From: Triparma columacea
Lineage: Eukaryota; Sar; Bolidophyceae; Parmales; Triparmaceae
Length of the DNA: 45,133 nucleotides
Direction of reading: 5' to 3'
NCBI GenBank assembly: GCA_030267965.1
Contig: BRYA01000298.1
Span: 1 to 45,133, forward strand
The position numbers and the translations under genes are program-made. Shown here piece by piece: positions 21,090 to 30,447 of this stretch (position 1 is the first letter of the stretch; every line of letters begins with the position of its first letter). Under the pieces are notes generated by a model. The model did not search any database, was not told where the DNA came from, and saw only the letters and a program-made list of their open reading frames with translations.

Positions 21090-21411
21090 GTACCGCGAGG
21101 ATTGGTGGGGGAGTCATTGCATGTACAAACTAAATGTTTCTTATCACAACCCTAAAATTTTTGGAGCGGGTCGGGCGTACACAAATTAGTCTAAGCCAAC
21201 CTTGCGGCGCGGGTATGCAGCGCCGCGAGCGTTTCTTTTTTGGGCAAAAATGGTATAGGGTTTCCCTACTTTTCCCTTCCGCGAACATCGCCACCGTGAA
21301 ACCTACACTTCTTCTCCTACTCTCCATCTCCCAAATACTACGTGTATTTTCCTCGCCACTTCAGCTCTTCAACTCCTCACAAAGAAGCCCAAAATTCTTT
21401 CCTTTACTTTC
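21090..21411. promoter_or_regulatory. Upstream region of the MRGS-repeat gene
   Basis: The 322 bases between the F-box-like stop and the next ATG consist of an AT-rich first part, a GC-rich palindromic-looking GCGGCGCGGGTATGCAGCGC at about 21203, and copy B of the upstream duplication, which ends exactly at the ATG of the following gene. Confidence 0.5.
21268..21411 (+). repeat. Upstream-region duplication, copy B
   Basis: This 144-base partner of 19556-19702 differs by point changes and short deletions. It ends immediately before the ATG at 21412, whereas copy A ends about 68 bases before the ATG at 19771. Confidence 0.9.
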
Positions 21412-24400
21412 ATGACCCTGATCAGTTGCGAAGAAGTATTCCCAATCTACCTTGTTCTCCTTCCCTCACCACCCAACCTCGCCCTTCTCAATATGCCTCC
21501 CACCCATCCTTCCATCCACCCCTCCCCTGTTCGTTCAGCCACCCCCCTCAACCCCCTCTCCACTCCCACCACCCCAACCTCCCAACCCCGCCCCAAATCC
21601 AGGGCCCTCAAATACACCGCTGCAGTCGTCAGAGGTCAGCACCCCCGCTCTGTGAGTTCTTCTAGCGACGTCTGGGATTACGTCCGCGAGAGTTCCGACC
21701 GATGTAGGCACGTCAGCACTGGGGAGAGGCTGTACAGCGTGGTGGACAGGGGGATAGAAAAGGGGAGGCCCAACACAGGGAACGCACTCGCCAAGTTGAA
21801 TTATGAGCAGATGTTGAAGGAGAAGGAAGATGCAGAGGACGATGATGATGGTGTGAGGAGGAACTCCAGGGTTAGGAGCCTGAGGAGGACGCTTAACAAA
21901 CAAGAGTACGCGCAGCAGAGGACCTTCTCGATGCTCCGTACGTTCTCCTCTCCGAACTTCCACAATCATATGATGTCAAAGGGCCGGAAACTCCCCCTGG
22001 GCGACACCAAATCATCCCCCACGACCTACAGGAAGTTTCCCCCTCCTTACCAGAAGTCCTTCCTTCCCGCCCGAATCGCCTCCACCGAGCACACCCTGAA
22101 GCGGTCCAAGTCCCACTTTTACAGCCACAAGGTCCAGCAGGTCGAGCACCGGGTCGCGAAGCTCGCGAAGGCCCTAGGTATGGACGTGACCCCCCACGAG
22201 CAGGAGAACATCGACCTCAGCCCATCAAAATTTACCGGCTTCGTGCCGACGACCGACAAGAAGAAGTGGACGAGGGAAAGGTTCCAGACGTACTTTAACC
22301 AGGATGGGGGGCAGCAGCTGCTGTACGGTGGAGATTACGGGCTGGAGACACTGGGGGGGAGCTGGATGGGGGTTGATAAGAAAGGGAGGGTGGCAAGTAG
22401 GCAGCTTGAGGGGCAGGAAGTTGAGGAGAAGGTCACGTTTAGGTTCCTCAACTTCGACAACCTCCTCGCGTACCAGCCTTTGGTGTACGGTAAACCCGTT
22501 TGGGTTGTGGTAATATCGGGGCTGGGGGATTTCACTCCGAAGGGGTGGATGACGGGATGTTTTCTGGGGGCAAAGGTTCAGGTGAGTTTCCCCTTTTGCC
22601 GGGTCCACCAACTGGCGCCGTCGGTCGATAGGCACTCGCTCACTCATCGCCCCCATCCATCTTTCGTAGAAAAATGTAGCACTACCCATCTCAGAACAGG
22701 TGCTTGATGAAGACTTTAAGAGGATCGCTGAGGAGGAAGAAGCCACAGGACATCCCATCCCTGACGCTAATTCCAACGTAAAGAGGAACAACAAGGAAGC
22801 TATTGATATGCACGACCAGCATCAATTCTTCAGCAAGGAGGTCGGGACCGTCCGCCCTATAAGCGGGGCGATTCCCACTAACAGGCACGAGTATCAGGCG
22901 TACATTGAGAAGCCCACAGCGTCCGTGAGCAAGCTCAACCGCGAACACGGCCCTCTCGGGAGATGGCTGATAAGGTCTGCAAGCGGGAAGCAGGTGAGAG
23001 GGAAGTCGTTCCGTTGCGAAGGCGCGTCAGGCGCGTCAATCTGCCAATGCAATCTGACCCGTCGTCCCAACCACTCCGCTCGTCGCATCGCAGGACGGGG
23101 ACTTCGTCGTTAACCAGGACGAGGTTTACTTGGAGCAGGACTTTTACTACCTGAGCGCAGGGCATGTCACGAGGGACGTTGACGCGTGCCTGAGGCAGCT
23201 ACCGCACGACTTCAAGACGAGGAAATATGAGAAAGGGCACTATAGGATTGACAGGAGGGGCGTATTCAAGATTCACCTCGCGGACACCAACCCAAACAAC
23301 CTTGGCCTGTCCGTGTCTGATAACTCCGTAAAGGCTCTGGAATCCCGGGCCAAGGGCTCCCTCATAAACTCTCAAAATGGCCGAAACGGCTCTCGTGAGT
23401 ACTCCGTTATCGACGCCGAGATGGGTATCCCCCGCCCCCTCCAGGGTGGTGAGAAGTTCAGCAGGGAGCTGAGGCTGCAGCTCATGAAGGAACAGCAGAA
23501 GCTGGATGTCGATACTCTAAGTAAGTTTGAAAAGAGGACCAGGCACCCGCATAGATTTTTCGGGGCCATGTTTGACAAACTTGGCCCACCAAACGATGAC
23601 ATTATCGCCAGGATTTCAGGGTCGGAGCATTTATGTGACGAGTCGGTCGCCGGAACCTTGGCCGGTGACAGCGTTATCTCGAAGCTAACGTATGGCCCTG
23701 TTCTCGGAGGATCTCGCCCTAACACTGTATCATTTTCGCGGCAGGAATCTCGGTTCCGCCTTAACACATTCCTTGACGATGAGGGTTCCGCTTACTCCGA
23801 TGAATATGAAGACTACGAAGACCCCAGATACCTGCTCGGAGACGACTGCAGCCTCGTGTCTGGACAGTATGACTCTCTGTGCGATTCGATCTCCCTGGGC
23901 TCCATCTTTAAGACGTTGCGAAATGAGGACAAGGGCGTCTACGACAAGCTGTCGGAAAACTTGGAAAAGGAGCACCAAGAAGAAATTCTTATGGCAAGGC
24001 GCCTGAGTTTGTTACCTGCGCCGTCGTCGCCGTCCCATGAGTCATCGTCGTCCCAAATATCTCCCAGCCCCGAGACACCCCTAAAAGGCGAAGAAGAAGA
24101 AGAAGAAGAAGAAGAAGAAGAAGAAGAGGACGATGATGACACATTCGTCGATCTCGAAGACAAGGGATCCAAGGTCAAGCGACCAAGCAGCAGTATCAAA
24201 CGCAGGACGCTCATGCTTTCCCATCCGAGGATCGTCAGTGGAGAGGGCTTACTGGACAACATGGTTCCCTCCTTGCTTAAGGGGTATTCAAAGGAGAAGA
24301 TGATGAAAGACATGAAGAGCCTTGACTCTCTGATCGCAAATAGACTAGACGCTTCCAAAAGGCAGGCGCAGTTCAACGAGCTTGCGAATTTTGAAGCAAT

Positions 24401-24917
24401 GGCGAAGGACAATCTGGCGATTGAGAAAAAGCTGAAGGAAGAAAGGGAAGCCAAGTTGGCCGAAGAAGAAAGGAAGCAGAAAGAGAAGGAGGAAGAGGAG
24501 AAGAGGAGAAGGAAGAAGAGGGGGAGCCAGCGCTCTTCCCCCACGATAAGCCCTGCTGGCAGTGTACCTCGCAGCGTCCACGGTTCGCCATCACAGGCTA
24601 TCACGCAGGAAAGCATGAATATGAGGGGTAGCATGAGAGGTAGCATGAGAAGTAGCATGAGGGGTAGCATGAGGAGCATGAGGGGCAGTATGAGGGGCAG
24701 CATGAGGGGTAGCATGAGGGGCAGCATGAGGAGCATGAGGGGAACTGACTCCGGTAAAGGGGTTGATGCGGTGGAAGCCATTCTCGTTAAGAGGGGCATC
24801 AGACAGAATAGGGGGACTCAGCTGGCGTACACGAAGAAGTTGAAGAACGAGTTCTCTTCAATGAGGTTGAGTGCTGGGGCAGCCATTGACGAAATAAATA
24901 GCGAAATGAATGAATAA
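21412..24917 (+). CDS. Large unknown protein with charged coils, poly-Glu tract and MRGS tandem repeat
   Basis: Model of 1,105 residues in three exons: 21412-22581, 22670-22993 and 23094-24917, joined in phase 0. Translation could instead begin at the ATG at 21493, because the first ATG abuts the duplicated upstream sequence. No known domain was recognised. A middle block (YQPLVYGKPVWVVVISGLG, then EHGPLGRWLIRSASGK) and a block around FVVNQDEVYLEQDFYYLSAG look globular and may be conserved. The last 350 residues are low-complexity: a run of 15 Glu followed by Asp, a Lys/Glu coil (LKEEREAKLAEEERKQKEKE), then RGSM-type repeats. There is no signal peptide or membrane segment. It ends 114 bases from the converging TMEM8-like gene. 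Confidence 0.8.
24091..24138 (+). repeat. GAA/GAG microsatellite encoding poly-Glu then Asp
   Basis: A run of GAAGAA units encodes about 15 glutamates followed by four aspartates inside the MRGS-repeat protein. Likely a length-variable coding microsatellite. Confidence 0.85.
24615..24744 (+). repeat. Tandem repeat encoding MRGS / MRS units
   Basis: About eleven units of the 12-base form ATGAGGGGTAGC, with variants and two units shortened to nine bases, encode MRGS, MRSS and MRS steps. The frame is kept throughout, so selection for coding is likely. Confidence 0.9.
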
Positions 24918-25031
24918 TAATTATGTAGCATTCCCCGAAAATGCACTCGTCGTGATATTATTGATTGCCCTCACACCACATTACTGCTTGATCTCCCTTT
25001 CTGCAATGAGCGAAAGAGGGTCGGATGAGGA

Positions 25032-26274
25032 TTAGGATATAGAGCTAGGGACGAGGAATTTCCTCGTTAATGTCTCCACTGAGAGCTCATCGCTTTGCTC
25101 CCTCGTCCACCTCACCTCGACCTTCACCATTTGCGTCCCGTCCCTGCTTTCGTCCCCCTGCCCACCCATCCAAGATGTCTTGCAGTTTGCGTTGAAGTCA
25201 ACTGCAAACTTGGACAGGAAGACAGTGGCTGACATGACCCCGATGTGCCAAAAGGCATGGGGGACCGCGTAGTCTTTGCGCAGACCTGTGTTCTCGTCCT
25301 CCATTCCGAATCTCGCATAGACTCCACAGAACGCGAGCAATTGGGAAAGAGCAAGCCAACGGAGGGGGCAGGCTTTGTATAGGTTCTTCAGCGCACCCTT
25401 CGTCCCACCTTCGGGGTTCTTCTCCTTAAACTTGCGGATAATGAACGTGATGCGTATGAATATCAGCAATGAACACGTGCAAGCAACTAGAAAAACCATG
25501 CCTGCGCCCTTGCCGAACCTGTTCTCGTACGTCATGGCCTCCCAACACACCTTGAAAACTGCGAGATATACTACGACCTTGACAGCGACGGGTGAGATTT
25601 TGGCGACCATAAGAATCGTCATGCAGACTAAAAAATAGGCCGAGCCGAAGTCTAGGTGCTGCAGCTTTTCATAAGCCTCTGCAGACCCAATAGTCGCACA
25701 ACAGCGGTTGATTTCTGGATAGTAGTCGATTTCCGGGAAATCATTGGTATACTTGGTGCCATTTCCGCAATGAACGCACTCGTAAACCTCACAGTACGGC
25801 AGGCGGTCCTCTTCTTCGTCACAGAAGTGATAAAAGGTTGACGCTGTCCCAGAAAAGAGAGCAAACACAGTATCTATAACCATTGTGTGGTGACCCTCGA
25901 TGATAGCCTGGTACATGAGATATAGGCAGGTGGGGGCGATGGCGGAGTTGGAGAGTGTGACGTAGTATGTCAAATTTGAGGAGTTATTGGCCACGTTTGT
26001 AATCAAGATTCCCAGCCACTGGGGAAGGGAGTGGTGCGGGAGTAGCGAAGCGATGGCCGTAGGGTTGAGTTAATATGGTTTGTATGGGGAGACGAGATGC
26101 GAAGGAGCTGTCCATCCTCACCTCTCCAACGATGCAGAAGACAACCACACCGTATAACACATACTTCTGCCTAATGGTCAGTTCGGGAAACATGGCTGTA
26201 ACACTGTCTGGGAAAGTGACGTAGGACACCAGCTTCCTGTAGGTCTCGATGAAAGAGGGCCTTTTAGGGGACAT
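25032..26274 (-). CDS. TMEM8/DUF3522-like seven-pass membrane protein of the CREST superfamily
   Basis: Model of 379 residues in two exons: 26274-26122 and 26018-25032. After a cytosolic start (MSPKRPSFIETYRK) and a first membrane segment, the second exon begins WLGILITNVANNSSN. Family-type residues are GTASTFYHFCDE (Ser111, His115, Asp118), LQHLDFGSAYF (Asp174, Ser177) and AVPHAFWHIG (HxxxH at 305 and 309). This Ser/His/Asp plus HxxxH pattern is that of the CREST superfamily (alkaline ceramidases, Per1, PAQR, TMEM8/PGAP6), proposed to be metal-dependent amidases or esterases of membrane lipids (family knowledge). The Cys-rich loop at residues about 120-160 suggests an extracytosolic disulphide-bonded loop. 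Substrate unknown. Confidence 0.75.
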
Positions 26275-26433
26275 TGACTTTTAGAGATTTTGGGGATAGT
26301 AACGGGGGGGTTCACGTGAATCCGAGAACAAAGGTGCACTTTTTGGGTGTGTGTGTTGTTTTTGGCGAGTATTCGTTCCTGCACTTGGACTGACTGACTT
26401 AACCCCAAATGTTTTTTTAGGCGTCCAAAATAA

Positions 26434-28272
26434 ATGAGGCTAAGGGTCAGGTTTATGGCAATGGTCATTGTTTTTTGCCTCTTCTTGGCGCTGATCGTGC
26501 CCGTGTATCTGACCCCGGAAGGTGAAACGTGCAAAAAGAAGGGTTACATGGTGGCATTCCCTTCCCCCAGGTCACTCCCTTATCTACGAGAAGTAGCAGG
26601 AGACTTGGACCCTTCCATGATGTACGTTTTTTACGAAGATGAAGCTTGTCCTAATTTGATAGCTGATGCCGTGTGTGGCTCTTACCAGAAATGCGCAGAC
26701 GAGGTGACTTTGCAGCTTCAAATTGGGGGGGTTGAGGATTCGGAGAGGTGAGATGAGATGGTGATGGTCGGACGACGACGAGTGAAACAAGGGAGGGGGG
26801 GAGGGGGGGTAGAAGATATCTAACCACTTCTTTCATTTTCTCCCGCAAACAAATACACAGTGTGAAAAGATCATTGGGAATAACAAATACAGTGGGGACA
26901 AAGGCGCTGGCTATTCCTGCCGCGGACCACTACAGCACGTACGTGAAATTTCCTTGGGGCTTGGCTGAGTTTCCCTTCGACTATTACGAAGCTACTTCAA
27001 TTGATCCTTCCGCCTTCTTCTTCTGCCAAATACATATTGTGATGCTCAATGATGATAGGCTCGCCTACGAGGACCTTGTGGCTTGCACGGATGCAATCCT
27101 TGTGGATGTGGCGGCGAGGAAGGCTCAGAGGGGGGAAGAGGGCGAGGAAGAGGCAGTGGGGAGGATGCTTCACTCGAAGCTGAGGATGGAGTGGTACGAA
27201 AAGGCAGGGGTGCTGGGGAAGAAGGGACCCACGCCTAGTGAACCGCACTGTTTCGAGGGTGCTGTTAGTATTGGATGCCTCTTCTATCTACACCACACTG
27301 ATAAAGGCTTCCACCACGGGTACTACAGGACGTATTCGACGCTCCTAGAGGAGTACAGGGAGAAAGAGGATGTGAACCTTCTAGAGATTGGCGTGAAAGA
27401 TGGACAGTCGATGAGTGCGTGGATGCAATACTTCAAGGGAGAAGGTGAGGGCTGTGAACTAATGACGTTCGGTGAAAGGATGACGAGGAAAATCAGTCTT
27501 GAAAGGGTGTTGTGGCTTCGCCTCGAATAGCTAACTCCTTCGCTCCTCCCCACCGCTCCTTGGCAAGGTTCGCGTTTCTTTGGGCTTGGATATGGAGAAG
27601 GTGAGGACGGCGAGAAGAGGGATTTAGTGGGCTGGTCTTTTGCTCGTCGCTTGGTGGGCTGGCCTTCTTCGCTTCGCCCCTCCTATAGCTAACTCCTCCC
27701 ATCGCGCAGAAAACACTCCAAATCCTTTACTCTCGGAAGTTAACAACAAAGTAAAGTACGGTGAGCGAACGACCCTATTTTACGGGGATCAGGGCGATGC
27801 GAAGGTGCTAGAGGGGCTCGTGGAGGACATTGGCGGCAGGGGAGTACTAGACATAGTGATTGATGACGGTAGTCACGACCCTAGCGATCAGATGGTTTCC
27901 TTCGAGTACCTTTTTCCACAACTTAAGGACGGTGGACTGTACATTTTCGAGGACATTGAAACGAGCTACTGGAACAAAAGGGGTGCGCACCTGTACGGGA
28001 AGACATTCGGGGGGCCAACACTGGGAGTTGGCGGAGTCAACAACGTGGTTGAGAAGTTTCTCAAGGTAGTCAATTTCGGAGATCTCATGAATGGTCTATT
28101 TGTAAAGGATAACGGGAGGAAGGGGAAAGAAGAGGGAGTGCCTCCTCACTCGGACATCATCAGCAGTGTGCAGTTCAGTTACAACATGATTATAGTCAGG
28201 AAGATGTATGACGTGGACGAGTGGGTGAACAGCAAGAATTCTCCGTACTTATTTCAGCCTTATATCGAATGA
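26434..28272 (+). CDS. Membrane-anchored SAM-dependent methyltransferase-like protein
   Basis: Model of 497 residues in four exons: 26434-26747, 26861-27444, 27568-27600 (33 bases) and 27710-28272. Residues about 6-26 form a signal anchor (FMAMVIVFCLFLALIVPVYL). The C-terminal half has a class I methyltransferase appearance: EDVNLLEIGVKDGQSMSAWM (glycine motif I), then LDIVIDDGSHDPSDQMVSFE with the typical DDGSH, and LKDGGLYIFEDIETSYW. This resembles the Methyltransf_24 / cephalosporin-hydroxylase-like group of small-molecule or sugar O-methyltransferases. The micro-exon supplies the strand after motif I (SRFFGLGYGE). The N-terminal 240 residues, with Cys pairs, are unrecognised. A type II secretory-pathway enzyme is inferred. 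It shares a 159-base promoter region with the TMEM8-like gene. Confidence 0.75.
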
Positions 28273-28303
28273 AGCATTTCGTAAAGAAACATACAATATA
28301 CTA

Positions 28304-29657
28304 TTATGGACCCTGATCCAGTTCGTTGTCAGTATCCTTCTCTTTGAAGTCACCATTCGTGTCCCTCTTCGCCGAGAGGCTATTTACATACGAGCGGAGA
28401 AGCTCCTTGAATGTGAAAGAGGAGGGAAGGTCCGTCAGCCCCCACTTCATCGCAAACGCGGCCCAACATATATTCGTGATTGTTGTAAAGGCCGTATAAC
28501 ACATAGGTATCACAACAGCGGCCGAGGCGGCCGCGTCGTCATTACCAAACGTGATGTTTATTATACTCATAGCAACTACGCCGTTTTGGACCGAAGTCTC
28601 GATCGAGACTGCCACGCAGGAAGAGCTGGGAAGACGAGCTAAAATTGCCAGCGAGAAGCCAATCCCGAGACCAGCGAGGGCCTGCGAGAAGGCTGCGGCG
28701 TATACTTCCCATGACTGAATGGGGGTGGTGGTGGGGTCAACAATAGCAAAAACGCAAGGATTCCATGAAGCCTTGGGCTAAAGTTACCACCAATAGGCCT
28801 AGGCTTCTAGCACACTCACCTCCTCCCAAGCTGGAGTATCAGACTGCGCATTCTTCGCCAGACCAGACACGACCGTCGTTACCCCCCCTAAGAGACCTAG
28901 TGCTGCCCCAACCCTCAACGACAGTGAGTCCTGGAATAACGACCGGGAGAGGGTTGAATTAATCAACAAGAGGTGTGTAAGCAGCGATTGTTTGTTGCAT
29001 TTAAAAATGTCGCCGCTGTGCTACTGCCTTGCACACTCTCTTGTGATTTTTGCCCATTCTCACCTTATCCATATTCTTACTTGGCTTGGCTGCACTTTTA
29101 GCAACCACAGCCAATGACCGGCCATCCTCGTCCACTGTGAGACATTTCCCCTCGTCCGCGACCCTAATGTCCGACAGACGCCCCGCCCTAATCTTCAAAT
29201 ACAGGCCAGATGAAATTCCACAGACAACCACCACCGCCGACAAAGCTATTGAAAAGTAATTCATCTTGACCTCGTCAGCCAACCCCGTTAGCTGCACGTA
29301 CAAGTAGATGTTCAGCGGCATCATGAACACCGACCCTATGCTGCTTGCAGTTGTCATTGCCACAGAGAGGTCCAAGTCAGCACGTGAAAGGAAGCAGAGA
29401 ATATTGGACATTGCACCCCCAGGCGAGCAACCCGTAAGTACGAGGGCAACCCTGTGGATGGCCTTCAGGGGGAATACCGTGCCCGCGATGTAAGCGACCA
29501 GGGGCATCATGATGAATTGCGTCATCAGACCGATTGCTATTCCCCTGGGCTTCTTGAAATTCTCCTTGAACTTAGCTAGCTCAACAGTACAACCCAGACC
29601 CAACATGAGAAAGTACATCGCTGACAGCCCTATCACTGAAGCCCGATTCACTCCCAT
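28304..29657 (-). CDS. BASS-type (bile acid:sodium symporter family) transporter
   Basis: Model of 371 residues in three exons: 29657-29064, 28930-28820 and 28714-28304. Membrane blocks typical of the family are MYFLMLGLGCTVELAKFKEN, GIAIGLMTQFIMMPLVAY, VALVLTGCSPGGAMSNILCF (GCSPGGxxSN signature), a second half with LAGLGIGFSLAI and SIETSVQNGVVAMSI (the ExxxQN signature of sodium-coupled BASS proteins). Plant members carry pyruvate and other organic acids into plastids; animal members carry bile acids. Substrate cannot be told here. No targeting peptide is visible at the chosen ATG. A Ser/Lys-rich loop separates the halves. Length is close to normal. It ends 31 bases from the converging methyltransferase-like gene. 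Confidence 0.9.
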
Positions 29658-30447
29658 CCTGCCAACCTATAAAGACAAACAAGTTCTGGCATGGGCTGCA
29701 CAACTACTCGAAACCGGATTTTACTGTTTGGAGTTTAGAGCTGTTTCTACTCTTTCAAGGATTTGTGACTTTTTGAGAAAAAAAAATAAATTGTGACTCA
29801 ATTAATTCCAATTCGAGATTGTGGTCCAAAATGTGACGGTTAGGCCCGGGCTGCGCGTACGTTCACTGAGACGTTAAGATGTCAGTTGAAGTTTTTTTGT
29901 TTTTTGGGATTTGTCAAAAACCCTTATATTTATTGAAGCTAGAAGATAATTCATCTATATCATATATATAAATAAACAAACTTATCAAATCGTTAACTTA
30001 AAGAGCTATTTTGAAATTTTGATATCGCATCTAAACATTGCATAATTTATGTGATGTACTACTTCAATCAAATGATACATCATATCATAATTACATAAAC
30101 TAAAAATAAGATTCACTTCTATACAAAAATAAATAAATTTGAAATCTGGGTATTTATTTTTATAAACTCTATTAAGATATACATAATCATTAATTAAATC
30201 TTATAAATGTTTTGATATTAATTAGAACTTATATAAAATGCCCCCAAAAAACAAAAAAATGTAAAACGCTACCGCGCATATCCACTTCCATTAGTGCACG
30301 TCTTAACCTGTCCATTTGGGGCTTCTTTAAGTGTACAAACGGAGGAGGAAGGGAAAAAGCAGTTTAGATATCAAGAATTTGCATACAAACAACATACATT
30401 TCAAGTCCAGCTGACAAAGTCGGTCCAACCTCCCCTCCATCATTCCC
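29658..30447. other. 790-base intergenic stretch with an AT-rich island
   Basis: It lies between the BASS start and the stop of the giant LRR gene, both on the minus strand. From about 29,890 to 30,260 the sequence is extremely AT-rich (for example ATATCATATATATAAATAAA) in a window otherwise near balanced composition. No open frame, RNA gene or clear repeat unit was seen. The part near 29,660-29,850 should hold the BASS promoter. Confidence 0.7.

Noticed and set aside
23939..24799. 286-codon antisense frame with Leu/Met/Ser-rich product resembling membrane helices
   Set aside because: It is the reverse reading of the poly-Glu and MRGS repeats; the hydrophobic look comes from the repeat composition.
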